NCBI GenBank assembly: GCA_019115665.1
Contig: DXDD01000036.1
Coordinates: forward strand, 1-64,000
Origin: Candidatus Eisenbergiella pullistercoris
GTDB taxonomy: Bacteria; Bacillota; Clostridia; Lachnospirales; Lachnospiraceae
Length of the DNA: 64,000 bases
Reading direction: 5' to 3'
The position numbers and the translations under genes were made by a program. Shown piece after piece: positions 36,957 to 46,666 of the stretch. Positions within the stretch are counted from its first letter, which is position 1. The number at the start of each line of letters is the position of its first letter. A model generated the notes under the pieces. That model saw only the letters and a program-made list of their open reading frames with translations, was not told the DNA's origin and did no database searches.

Positions 36957-38720
36957 TCAGTCCCGGCCGCCGCTTTCATAGACCTGATATCCGACGTTTT
37001 CATAGCGCAGCCCGTAGCCGCCTTCCGCCAGAAAACCTGTCAGGATCTCCCATTTCCGTGTTTCTTCCGGAAGCTCTCCGTTTTCCTTATAGACGATCAC
37101 CACGGGAAGCTCCTGCCCGGAAGCTGCCAGGCCGTCCAGCTCCTCCTGCATCTGCGCCGCCGGATAGGTGTCCAGATCCGGCCAGCAGTGGGAGATTCCC
37201 GGCGGCATGTCCAGGATGAAATGCAGCCCCGGCGCGCTGCCGAAGGTAATGAGACTCCTTCCTGCCAGGGAATGGGCATTCGCATAGTCCGCAAGCCCGG
37301 ACAGGCCCTCGGCGTTTTCCGCCCTGGTCTTCATACCTGTCAGTATAGCACTGTTTTCCACTTTTGCATCCCTTTTTTCTCCGTAAATCCCGTCTCCGAA
37401 GGAAAAACAGGCCCGAAAGCCGATCCCCTGCGCCGCCGCCATCAGAAAAACGGCCGCCGTCAGCGCCGCAGCGGGAAAGGCGAAATGCCTTTTCCGGTTC
37501 CGGGAAAACAGTACCGACAGGGTCCGGATGGCAAAGGGCGCGGCAAGGAACAGATTGTTCAGCGCCGGCATGGTGCCGTTGTTGCTGCCGATCGGCGTCA
37601 CCAGAACCACCAGAAGGACGACGGCCGCAAGCAGCCGGTCCCTCCGAAACGCCCTTCCGTCCGCCATCACCAGCCCACAGGATGCGAGCGACAGATACAG
37701 AAGCAGCATTCCCCATTCATACATGCTCCGGTAATTATAATAGGTAAAGGTGAACATCCCCCTGCCCCAGAACAGCCGGATCAGCACCGGGATACAGCAC
37801 AGGTAGACCGCCCTCCCCGCCGTCCGCAGCCCCGGAGGAAGGAGCCGGAAAAAAAGCCAGCCCGCCAGGGCGCAGATCACCAGCGTCATCACCCAGGGGA
37901 AGGTTCCCGCATAGGCGGAAAGCACCGAGGTCACCATGGAAAACGCCGAATAGGTCTCATCCGTTCCGGTATAGCCGGAAAGGCCCGTGAACATGCCGAA
38001 ATAAGCGCCGGGACCGTACTGGATGCTGATGGCCGCAAAGGCGGCAAGAAAGCCCGCCAGAAATCCGGCAAAGCAGTACCACACATTTTTCCAGACCGCC
38101 CCCGCCGGCGCTTTCTCCAGCCTGCCGTACCAGAACACCGCCAGGATCAGGACAGCCTCAAGGATGTTCGGCACACGCACCGCCACATTCAGCCCCAGGC
38201 AGATCCCCGCCAGAAAGAGAAGTCCCTTCCGCTTCCAGATCAGCCCCCGGAACAGCAGGATGCAGCAGGCGAGGAACAGAAAATAGGTGAGATAATTGTA
38301 CAGGATCGTGGACGGACACCAGCAGAAGCTGACGGCGATGATCTCCCCCGCGAAAGCCATCCAGGCGGGCATCTTCCCCCGCAGGAAAAAGTAGGAAAGG
38401 AGCGCCATGGCGCTGATGAACAGTCTGGTGTACAGGTTCATGCCAAGGAGCGTATCCCCGAAGGGAAGCTTCATGAGCAGAAAGCCCGCCGCGTTCGCCA
38501 GCCAGGTGGCGATGGGCCAGGTCCCGGAAAGCTCCGGGAAAAAGCGGAAATTGGTCAGGCTGTAGGTGGGATCCGACACGTCGATCCCCTGATCGGCCCA
38601 CAGCAGCGGATAGATCAGCAGGATCAGCGGAAACAGCCATCTGGAAGAAGCCTGCGGCCAGCCCTGCCGCATGCTTTCCCAAAATCCGTTCATTTTCTTC
38701 TGTATCAGACCTTTTTCCAT
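36957..38720 (-). CDS. Large polytopic membrane protein of unknown function
   Basis: Repeated TM segments; cluster context; no catalytic motif recognised with confidence. Confidence 0.55.
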   Translation of the reverse strand: MEKGLIQKKMNGFWESMRQGWPQASSRWLFPLILLIYPLLWADQGIDVSDPTYSLTNFRFFPELSGTWPIATWLANAAGFLLMKLPFGDTLLGMNLYTRLFISAMALLSYFFLRGKMPAWMAFAGEIIAVSFCWCPSTILYNYLTYFLFLACCILLFRGLIWKRKGLLFLAGICLGLNVAVRVPNILEAVLILAVFWYGRLEKAPAGAVWKNVWYCFAGFLAGFLAAFAAISIQYGPGAYFGMFTGLSGYTGTDETYSAFSMVTSVLSAYAGTFPWVMTLVICALAGWLFFRLLPPGLRTAGRAVYLCCIPVLIRLFWGRGMFTFTYYNYRSMYEWGMLLLYLSLASCGLVMADGRAFRRDRLLAAVVLLVVLVTPIGSNNGTMPALNNLFLAAPFAIRTLSVLFSRNRKRHFAFPAAALTAAVFLMAAAQGIGFRACFSFGDGIYGEKRDAKVENSAILTGMKTRAENAEGLSGLADYANAHSLAGRSLITFGSAPGLHFILDMPPGISHCWPDLDTYPAAQMQEELDGLAASGQELPVVIVYKENGELPEETRKWEILTGFLAEGGYGLRYENVGYQVYESGGRD

Positions 38721-38790
38721 CCGTTCCTCCCGCGTTTCTTCCTGATCCGTCCCCGTTTCTCTGCCTTCCCGCCCCGTCCTTTCCGCGCCC

Positions 38791-39921
38791 TCACTCCTTC
38801 ATGAGCCGGTCCAGCTCCCCGATCAGCCGGTTCAGGCGCGCGCCCGGGCGGGTCCGCGCAAGGAGCCTTCCCAGAGCGTCAAACAGCCTCGCCCGCACCA
38901 GATCGATGCACACCGCCAGCACGAACAAAAGGACCACGCTCTCCACAAGCTGAATCAGATATCCCCAGAAATGCTCCGAAGCCTCCCCCACGATCCACAG
39001 CGCCCAGCCTCCGCTCACATCCACATGCTCATGGATGAGATACACGCCGAACACGGCCGGAGAGATCCGCCGCACGGCCTGCGCAAGCCCGTTTTCCGGA
39101 ATCCTGAGGCCGGAGAAAAAGGCGAACAGCCCCAGCGCTCCGGTCAGGCACAGAAGGAAATTGTAATGAAAGGGAACGGACGCGTAATACTCCAGCGCCC
39201 CCGTCCAGCCGCAGAGATACAGACAGATCAGGGAAAGGAAAGCCACGCCCGCGCAGGAGATCAGATACAGCGCCCCGCCCCGTTTTTTCCCGTACAGGAA
39301 GGTGCTTCCGTATCTTCTCAGATAAGCCGCGATCAGATACAGGCAGCAGAACCAGCCGAAATCATACCCGTACCGGTCCGTCCCGAAGGGAAGCACGCTC
39401 AGGCTCTTTCCAAAGCAGAAAAAAGCCAGCAGGCACAGGACGACCGCCTTCAGCTGTCTGCGGGAAAGCGCGCGCACCGCCGCATTCAGCAGCGGGGAAA
39501 ACAGGAGCATCACCACATAGGCGGTCGCGAACCAGTAATGTCCGCTCTCCACCGGAAACAGACAGGTCCACAGATGATAGGGATCCAGCGCCTCCCGCCA
39601 GGAAAGCTTTCCCAACAGCGCCAGCGCCGGCGGGATGAGCAGGGTGTAAAAAAGGATCTGCAGCCAGAGCCGTCCCAGCCGCCGGAAGGAAAAGGCCTTT
39701 TCCGACAGGAAGAAGCCGCTCAGAAGCACATAGACGTTCACCGCTACGATGCAGAAGGATTCCAGGAGCACGCCGAAGATCTCCCTCTCCCCCGGAAGCC
39801 GCCCCGCTCCTGCCGCAGGCAGCGCTCCCGTATGGGAAAGAAAGTGCATCACCACCACCATCAGCATGGCAAGGATGCGCAGCAGCTCATAATTTGCCTG
39901 TCTTTTTCCGCCTGAACCCAT
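38791..39921 (-). CDS. Acyltransferase family 3-like membrane protein
   Basis: NYELLRILAMLMVVVMHFLSHTG (Acyl_transf_3 start), multiple TM, SPAVFGVYLIHEH. Confidence 0.88.
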   Translation of the reverse strand: MGSGGKRQANYELLRILAMLMVVVMHFLSHTGALPAAGAGRLPGEREIFGVLLESFCIVAVNVYVLLSGFFLSEKAFSFRRLGRLWLQILFYTLLIPPALALLGKLSWREALDPYHLWTCLFPVESGHYWFATAYVVMLLFSPLLNAAVRALSRRQLKAVVLCLLAFFCFGKSLSVLPFGTDRYGYDFGWFCCLYLIAAYLRRYGSTFLYGKKRGGALYLISCAGVAFLSLICLYLCGWTGALEYYASVPFHYNFLLCLTGALGLFAFFSGLRIPENGLAQAVRRISPAVFGVYLIHEHVDVSGGWALWIVGEASEHFWGYLIQLVESVVLLFVLAVCIDLVRARLFDALGRLLARTRPGARLNRLIGELDRLMKE

Positions 39922-39979
39922 TCCGTCTTCCTTTCCTTTTTTCCGAAGCCCGAACCGGCGATCCCCCGGGCCAGAGCCC

Positions 39980-40140
39980 TGTCCGCCGCCCGCGCCTCTG
40001 CCTGCCGTTCCCGCCGGACAGTTCCGCCTCCCGCGTCTCTGTCTACCGTTCCCGCCGGGCAGTTCCGCCGCCCGCGCCTCTGCCTGCCGCTCCCGCCGGG
40101 CAGTTCCGCCGCCCGCGCCTCTGTCTACCGTTCCCGCCGG
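39980..40140. repeat. 41-bp tandem repeat, 4 copies, overlapping the stop codon of the PglK-like gene
   Basis: Units begin at 39980, 40021, 40062 and 40103 (GTTCCGCC[T/G]CCCGCG[T/C]CTCTG[T/C]CT[A/G]CCG[T/C]TCCCGCCGGGCA); the last contains the PglK-like stop (40125-40127). Confidence 0.9.
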
Positions 40141-41888
40141 ATCTGTCCGTCCTCCACCCGGTAAACCATGTCGCACTTCTCGATAGTCTGCAGCCTGTGG
40201 GCGATGATGACCAGCGTCTTTTTTCCGTGCAGATGGTTGATGGAATCCATGATGGCCGCCTCCGTCTCGTTGTCCAGCGCGGAGGTGGCCTCATCCAGCA
40301 CCAGCACCTCCGGATCCTCAAACAGAGCTCTGGCGATGCCGATCCTCTGGCGCTGTCCGCCGGAGATGCGGATGCCCCGCTCCCCGATGCTGGTGTCCAG
40401 CCCCTCCGGAAGGCCGCGCACGAATTCGTCCAGCTGGGCTTCCTTCAGCGCCTGCCACACCTTGTCATCGTCGATCTCCTCATCCGGCACGCCGAAGGCC
40501 ACATTTTTGCGGATGGAGGAATCGATCATGAAGATGGTCTGGGGAATGTAGCCGATGTTTTTCAGCCATCCCTCATAATGCTCCCTGACCTCCACGCCGT
40601 CCGCCAGGATCTGCCCCTCCTGGATATGAAGAAGGCCGAGAAGGATATCGATGATGGTGGTCTTTCCCGCGCCGGAGGTGCCGACCACGCCCACGGAGCT
40701 TCCCACCGGAATGGTCATCTGCGCGTGGTCAAAGATCAATACGTCGCTGTTCGGGTAATGATAGACGATATCCTTCAGCTCGATCCTTTCACGGACCGGA
40801 AGCTTCTCCACCTCTTTTTTCTGCAGATAAGCCTGCGCGTCGTAGTTCACGCTGTCGTCGTGGATCTCCTCCTGCAGATTGTCGCTCACGCCCATGAAAA
40901 AGGGCTCGAAATAGGAAATGGAGGTCAGATAATTGTTGATCCGGTTGGCGCTGGGCAGAAGCCGCATGGCCGCCACCGCGAACACGCCGATCTGGGCGAT
41001 CATGTCCGTCATGTCCCGCCCCGCCAGGATCTGCAGGATCAGATACAGCATCAGCCCCGCGATGCAGATCGTCTCGATCAAAAGCCTGGGGGTGGAGTTG
41101 TAGATGTTGTACTTCTGCACCGCTCCCACATAGCCCGCCCCGCATTTGGCGTATTCGTTGATGAAATAGCTTTCCCGGTTGGCGATCTTGATCTCCTTGA
41201 TTCCCATCACCGACTGGTCGATCCATTTGTACAGGCCGCTGTAATAGTCCTGATTTTCCTCGCCGGCCTTTTTCATGATGGGCTTGAGGATGTTCTTGAT
41301 GACAAGAAGGACCGCCACAAGCAGGGCCGCGATCATCAGCGTCATCAGAGGATCCTGAACCATCAGCACCGCGGTCAGGATCACAAACATGATGATCTCG
41401 CTGGTCAGCTGCAGACAGGCCAGGATCAGGCCGTACATGTTGTTCACGTCCGAGGTGATGCTCCTCTGGATCACGGAGGTGTCCGCGTTCAGATAATATT
41501 CATAGGGTCTCTGCATGAAATTGATCATCATCCGGCGGGAGGTGGCGAACTGATTGGTATAGACGAAGCGCAGCTGCACCACGTTCTGAAAATACAGGAA
41601 TATATTTTTCAGCACAAAGGCCGCGATGATCGCCGCAAGCATCAGAATGGTGAACTGGGAGGCGCTCTCCAGCCCCAGAAAACGGTATATCTTCCCCAGA
41701 TAACCGTCTCCCGTCACCTCCTCCGGGTCCAGAAGCGTCTGGATCACAGGGATGACCAGGCCGATGCTGCAGGCCTCCAGAAGGGCGCCGATGAACATCA
41801 GCACGATGATCCCGCCCATTTTCGCCTTCTGCCTGCCGTCCAGCAGGACATTCATTTTCTTCAGTATCTTCTGCATGAAACTCTCCAA
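40125..41888 (-). CDS. ABC transporter, permease-ATPase fusion (PglK-like lipid-linked oligosaccharide flippase)
   Basis: Six-TM N-terminus; VGVVGTSGAGKTTIIDILLGLL, RISGGQRQRIGIARALFEDPEVLVLDEATSALDNETE. Confidence 0.88.
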   Translation of the reverse strand: MESFMQKILKKMNVLLDGRQKAKMGGIIVLMFIGALLEACSIGLVIPVIQTLLDPEEVTGDGYLGKIYRFLGLESASQFTILMLAAIIAAFVLKNIFLYFQNVVQLRFVYTNQFATSRRMMINFMQRPYEYYLNADTSVIQRSITSDVNNMYGLILACLQLTSEIIMFVILTAVLMVQDPLMTLMIAALLVAVLLVIKNILKPIMKKAGEENQDYYSGLYKWIDQSVMGIKEIKIANRESYFINEYAKCGAGYVGAVQKYNIYNSTPRLLIETICIAGLMLYLILQILAGRDMTDMIAQIGVFAVAAMRLLPSANRINNYLTSISYFEPFFMGVSDNLQEEIHDDSVNYDAQAYLQKKEVEKLPVRERIELKDIVYHYPNSDVLIFDHAQMTIPVGSSVGVVGTSGAGKTTIIDILLGLLHIQEGQILADGVEVREHYEGWLKNIGYIPQTIFMIDSSIRKNVAFGVPDEEIDDDKVWQALKEAQLDEFVRGLPEGLDTSIGERGIRISGGQRQRIGIARALFEDPEVLVLDEATSALDNETEAAIMDSINHLHGKKTLVIIAHRLQTIEKCDMVYRVEDGQIRRER

Positions 41889-41910
41889 TCTTTCCGGGCG
41901 CCGCCGCTCT

Positions 41911-43026
41911 TTATTTTTCGATCTGCTCGTTCTGCCGGTGGATCTCCGGCGCTTCGTACCGGTCCATGAAATCCTCTCCCAGGAAAACCTTTTCCCTGGC
42001 GAAATGAATGGAATCCGGCACCGTGAACACGGAGATCACCTTTTCCACCTGAATGTCCGGCAGGAAATTCATCATCTCCATGGGAAACTTCCCGGGAAGC
42101 ACCACACAGTCGGAAAACAGCTTTTCATAATCCAGTATATCCCGGGGATGGGGTTTTAAAATCACCTGCGCGCCCTGTCCGTACTGCGCGATGATATCCC
42201 GGAAGATCCGCTCTCTGGTAGCAAGATCGCACAGGGGCTCCGTCAGGATCAGGATCTTTTTCTCATGATGCGCCCCTCCCGTCAGCTGACGGACCAGGGC
42301 TTCCTTATTTTCCAGAAAGATTCCAAGCAGGCAGTCCCTTCCCTGCGGCGTGACCGCTTCTGCCAGCTTCTCTCTGGGGCATTCGATGTATTTCGGGCAG
42401 GGATAAGGCAGAACGGAGATGTCGTTCACTTCCATATCTATGCAGTATTTCCCCCATCCATTCTGGATGAAGATCAGGTTCCGGGACGCAAGGAACGCTT
42501 TCAGCCTGAAATGTCCCCGGTTGTCGTATCTGGCCGTATCATAATAGCGGATGCAGTCCAGCCCGTCCTCCAGAGCATGATAGCGGATCCTCTTCCAGCT
42601 TAAGTAATACCCGATGGGGTCGGAATCGCAGAACACGTAAATATCCCGGTACTTCCTGAAATCCACGGGAACATACGCCTGCTGCGCCGCGCCCAGCTTT
42701 TTGCAGAAGATCATCCTTGCAAGCATGTTCAGGACGATATTTCCCCGGTCCTGATGGTACTTCGCAAGTCCGGGGATCCGGCTCTCCTCCTTCTCCTCAA
42801 AGATGAAAACCTCCCCGAACAGGCCGCTTTCCGAAAGCCGCTCCCGCAGAGAGCCGAAGTCGCAGGACATGGTGCTCAGCACCATATCCGCGCCGCCCCG
42901 TTCCCTTTCCGGAAGGTTCAGCTCCTTCAGGCAGGCCACATAGACATGATAAAAGGTATGGCATACATAGATCCGATCCTTCACACTCTTCTCCTCCTGC
43001 GGGCCGGCATTTTTCGCGTCCCGCAT
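41911..43026 (-). CDS. GT52/polysialyltransferase-like glycosyltransferase (possible GTG start at 42984)
   Basis: DRIYVCHTFYHVYVACLKELNL N-terminus; ILKPHPRDILDYEKLF and FPMEMMNFLPDIQVEKVISVFTVPDSI, typical of LST/polysialyltransferase-type enzymes. Confidence 0.7.
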   Translation of the reverse strand: MRDAKNAGPQEEKSVKDRIYVCHTFYHVYVACLKELNLPERERGGADMVLSTMSCDFGSLRERLSESGLFGEVFIFEEKEESRIPGLAKYHQDRGNIVLNMLARMIFCKKLGAAQQAYVPVDFRKYRDIYVFCDSDPIGYYLSWKRIRYHALEDGLDCIRYYDTARYDNRGHFRLKAFLASRNLIFIQNGWGKYCIDMEVNDISVLPYPCPKYIECPREKLAEAVTPQGRDCLLGIFLENKEALVRQLTGGAHHEKKILILTEPLCDLATRERIFRDIIAQYGQGAQVILKPHPRDILDYEKLFSDCVVLPGKFPMEMMNFLPDIQVEKVISVFTVPDSIHFAREKVFLGEDFMDRYEAPEIHRQNEQIEK

Positions 43027-43065
43027 CCGTCCGACCGTTTCCGCGCCGCGTTTGCCGCGCCGCCC

Positions 43066-44817
43066 TTACTGCGCCGCCAGCGTCTCCTCGCAGGTCTTTA
43101 TCACCCACACGTCCCGGATCCGCTGCACGCAGCCGTCGGCCGGCCAGGCCGGCATGCTGCGGTATTCCTCCGACTGCCGGATGGCCTCCTGCGTTTCCTC
43201 GCTCACCTCCGGCGTCTCCATGCCGATATAGATCTTCATGAAATTCTGCCGTACGCCGCTGGTGAGAAGGCCGGTCTCCTTCGCCGCGCCGGACAGATCG
43301 TCAAAGCGCTCTCCATCCATGCCGTAGCTTCCCAGAAGATCCGGCGTATCGCTCAGGCCGTACTCTCCCAGCACAAGATAGGCGTCTCCCGGCTGATAGC
43401 CCTCCGTCGTCTCCAGCCGCTCCATGATCCGGTTATACCAGGCATACGCCCGCTCATAGGCGATATCCATCCGGAAATAAGCCTCGTTTGTCACCAGAAA
43501 ATTTTCATATCCCACAAGCAGGAGGACAGCCGTCACAAACAGACTGAGAAAGCCGGGCAGCCGGGAAAAGGCGTTCTCCTTTGCCCGGCGCATCAGCCCC
43601 ATCTTCCCTTCCGCAGTCCGCTCCCGGCCGGAAGCGCCGGACGCCGTATGAGAAAACAGCCCGTCCTTCTCCCGGAGGCTCCGTTCCAGCATGGCGACGA
43701 GGAAAACATAAAGGATCACATACTGGTACAGCATCAGCATGCTGACGCTGGCGTCCGGCGCCATGATGATGATGGAGCCCATGGAAAGCGGCACTGCCGC
43801 CGCGAGAAACAGGTACAGAACCGCTTCCGCGGGACGCTTCCACAGTTTTTTCTTTATCAGCCAGACGATCACAAAGCCTGCCGCAAGCAGACAGCAGACC
43901 ACGTTCAGCCCCCTGACAAACGCCGTCACAAAGGAGTACGGCTCCAGAATAAAATACTCCGCCACATAGCGGTACGCCCGCAGAATGAGCCGGGGAAGCC
44001 TGGCCGGATCGATCTGTCCCATCTGATTCAGACCGTTGTAGGAATCCAGCTCCGGAAAGATCCTCCTTGCGTTCAGGCTGTAAAGGGCCGCGGAGACGAG
44101 CAGAACCGCAAAAGTCTTCAGGCCGGACAGAAAAACCACGCGGGTTCTTCCGGCCGGGCCGCCCGCCGCGCGTCCGCTTTCCGCCCGGGCCGTTTCCGCT
44201 CTCTCCTGCCGTACCTTTGCAGCGGCGCATCCATCCTCCTGCAAAAGATCCAGGAACAGGCCGCAGACCAGCACCGCCAGCGCCAGACACAGATAGGCCT
44301 GATACAGCCCGAGGCTCAGCACCAGAAGCACAATCCCCGGCAGGAAGCCGAACCGATAACGGCGGATCAGCCAGGCAGCCGTACAGGCAAGAAAAATGCC
44401 CACCGCATAACAGTCCGCTGTGAACATAAAGGTAAACATGCTGCATACGGAAGGAAAGGAAAGCATCATCAGAGGGACGAGCACGATGCCGGTCAGACTC
44501 CTGATATCCAGAGCGGAAACCACCATACAGGCGGACAGAGAGAGAAAAAATACCGCAAACAGGCCGCCGATCCAGGGAACGCTCCAGATCCCGTCCAGAG
44601 GATTGACATATTTCAGAAACCACCTTCCGAATTCCGATCCCACGCCGAAGCTTCCGATATTATTGATATCGTCCCAGTTGGGCAGCTTATTGGCAAACAT
44701 ATAGGCATGGATCAGGAGGCCGGAGATCATCCCCGCGCAGAAGCACAGGCGGATGCGGGACGGTATTTTCCCAAGAAGCGCTTTCAGCAGATCCGTATTC
44801 TGTGTCATTCGGTTCAT
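43066..44817 (-). CDS. Glucosyltransferase domain membrane protein (GtrII-like)
   Basis: NKLPNWDDINNIGSFGVGSEFGRWFLKYVNPLDGIWSVPWIGGL, the conserved GtrII-type N-terminus; start at MNRMTQN overlaps the upstream stop. Confidence 0.75.
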   Translation of the reverse strand: MNRMTQNTDLLKALLGKIPSRIRLCFCAGMISGLLIHAYMFANKLPNWDDINNIGSFGVGSEFGRWFLKYVNPLDGIWSVPWIGGLFAVFFLSLSACMVVSALDIRSLTGIVLVPLMMLSFPSVCSMFTFMFTADCYAVGIFLACTAAWLIRRYRFGFLPGIVLLVLSLGLYQAYLCLALAVLVCGLFLDLLQEDGCAAAKVRQERAETARAESGRAAGGPAGRTRVVFLSGLKTFAVLLVSAALYSLNARRIFPELDSYNGLNQMGQIDPARLPRLILRAYRYVAEYFILEPYSFVTAFVRGLNVVCCLLAAGFVIVWLIKKKLWKRPAEAVLYLFLAAAVPLSMGSIIIMAPDASVSMLMLYQYVILYVFLVAMLERSLREKDGLFSHTASGASGRERTAEGKMGLMRRAKENAFSRLPGFLSLFVTAVLLLVGYENFLVTNEAYFRMDIAYERAYAWYNRIMERLETTEGYQPGDAYLVLGEYGLSDTPDLLGSYGMDGERFDDLSGAAKETGLLTSGVRQNFMKIYIGMETPEVSEETQEAIRQSEEYRSMPAWPADGCVQRIRDVWVIKTCEETLAAQ

Positions 44818-46562
44818 CCTTTCTTTGCCGTTCCCACGATCACCCCGTCCACGTGGGTATAATCCATATCCGGGCTGACGCACATGGCCTCGTCGGATGC
44901 CCGATAAATATACAGGGTATCCTCTCTCACATCAGCCAGCGCGTCCAGCAGATCCTCCGCCGCCTCCGCCCGGATCGTCACGCACGCGCTGCAGAAATCA
45001 TTCACCGTCATCCCGTTCTGTACGGCATAAACCGACAGCTCACTGACCAGGTCCTCATCCTCCAGAAGATAGGAAACGAACACCATGTGCTCGATATCCG
45101 GATCCTCCGCCCATTCCTTCCATTTCTCATCATCCAGCGGACTGGCGTACTCATAATCCGTGCCAAACTGCACCTGGCGCTGCATCAGCTGCCACTTCCC
45201 ATCCGCCGCCTGGAGCACCGTAAAGGCCACCAGCAGCACAGCGGCCATGCTCTGATACGGCATGGATTTTTCCAGAAAGACCACGCTGCCCAGGATCACC
45301 AGGTAAACCACCGGCCAGATGAAGCGTCCCGTATTTCCCACCATTCCCCACAGCCTGACCGCCCACTGCGGAAGGGAAAAGCTTACCAGAACATCGGAAC
45401 CAAGAGAAATCTGGGAAGACAGCGCGATCATCACACACAGGACGGAAAGCAGGAGAAAAGCGCCCGCGTTTTCCCCCTTTCTTCCGTAAGGGCTGCCCGT
45501 TCCCGGATATCCCTGCCCTCCGCGCAGTCCTGCCGCCAGCGCCGGAAAGGGGTTCTCTCTGCGGACAAACAGCCGGAAGGCGATCCGGCCGAGCCATCCG
45601 ATCAGCCCCGCCGCCAGCGCCAGCAGGATGCCCACACCCGGAAACGCCAGGCCCTCCTGCGCATCATCTCCGCGGACCGGAAGGGTTTCGATCACCCGCG
45701 ACCAGCCCTGAGGATTGAACAGGCCGTTCAGATTAAAGGCCGCCTGTCCCAGGATCGTAAAATCAGCCAGGTGCGCATGGGAAAAACCTCCCAGAAGAGC
45801 CGTCATCCCCACGCTGCAGGCCGCGAAGGCTCCCACAGCGGACGCGCCCCGCCGGATTTCCTTTTTTTTCACCAGATCCGTCAGAAAAAAGCTGAGCAGA
45901 ATCAGCCCGCAGATCGGGATAAAATACAGCTGAACGCCCGCAGCAAGAAGTCCCGCCGCGCCCCAGCAGACCGCTGTACGCACAGGCTTCAGCCTTTCCC
46001 GCAGAATCCCGAGCCAGAGGCAGAGAAGCACCAGCCAGTGGGCCCCCAGCGCCATGTTCACCGTCATCTGGGACAGCAGGACAGGCGTAAGGATAAACAG
46101 AAGGCTGCCCACCGCGGCCTCGGCCTTTTTTCCCACATAATGATGGATCAGAAGGGATGCGAACGCTCCCTGCAGCAGAAAGCACATCAGCCCCCACAGC
46201 CCGAAATACTGGAACTGCTCCGGCAGGATCCCCCGGAAGAGCTTGAAGAATACCGCAAGAAGCGGCACAGAATCCGTAAAGATCACCGATACCTCATAGG
46301 GCCAGGACATCCGGTCCATCAGCCCGACAGGAAAGGTCCACGCGCTGTCCCGGAAAAAGCACCAGCCAAGGTAATGCTGGGTCAGGTCCCCGCCTCCCAG
46401 CAGCCAGTCCGTATAGGTAACATCCAGCACACGTACCCCGTAAATACATAGAAAAGCCGCAGCGCCGACCGCCGCTCCCGACAGCCAGACCATATTTTTT
46501 ATCAGCCAGGACAAAAAGCCCCTTCCGTTCCACTTCCGCACTGTTTCTGTTATTCCTTCCAT
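44814..46562 (-). CDS. Large polytopic membrane protein (DUF6311-like)
   Basis: DWLLGGGDLTQHYLGWCFFRDSAWTFPVGLMDRMSWPYEVSVIFTDSVPL motif; many TM helices. Confidence 0.65.
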   Translation of the reverse strand: MEGITETVRKWNGRGFLSWLIKNMVWLSGAAVGAAAFLCIYGVRVLDVTYTDWLLGGGDLTQHYLGWCFFRDSAWTFPVGLMDRMSWPYEVSVIFTDSVPLLAVFFKLFRGILPEQFQYFGLWGLMCFLLQGAFASLLIHHYVGKKAEAAVGSLLFILTPVLLSQMTVNMALGAHWLVLLCLWLGILRERLKPVRTAVCWGAAGLLAAGVQLYFIPICGLILLSFFLTDLVKKKEIRRGASAVGAFAACSVGMTALLGGFSHAHLADFTILGQAAFNLNGLFNPQGWSRVIETLPVRGDDAQEGLAFPGVGILLALAAGLIGWLGRIAFRLFVRRENPFPALAAGLRGGQGYPGTGSPYGRKGENAGAFLLLSVLCVMIALSSQISLGSDVLVSFSLPQWAVRLWGMVGNTGRFIWPVVYLVILGSVVFLEKSMPYQSMAAVLLVAFTVLQAADGKWQLMQRQVQFGTDYEYASPLDDEKWKEWAEDPDIEHMVFVSYLLEDEDLVSELSVYAVQNGMTVNDFCSACVTIRAEAAEDLLDALADVREDTLYIYRASDEAMCVSPDMDYTHVDGVIVGTAKKG

Positions 46563-46637
46563 TTCGTTGTCCGCCGCCTCCGGAAGAAGCGGCGCTGCGG
46601 CGGGCCGGATCGCGCCCGCCGCCTGAAAACTGAGGAA

Positions 46638-46666
46638 AGTATAACACTTTTCCAGCCGGGAGACAA
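46638..46666 (-). promoter_or_regulatory. Putative promoter of the minus-strand glycan operon
   Basis: TTGTCT-N17-TATACT on the minus strand, upstream of the 46562 start codon. Confidence 0.65.

Noticed and set aside
39922-40176. 85-aa N-terminal extension of the acyltransferase ORF
   Set aside because: Translated from the 41-bp repeat and the end of the ABC gene; the family start is MGSGGKRQANYELLRILAML at 39921.
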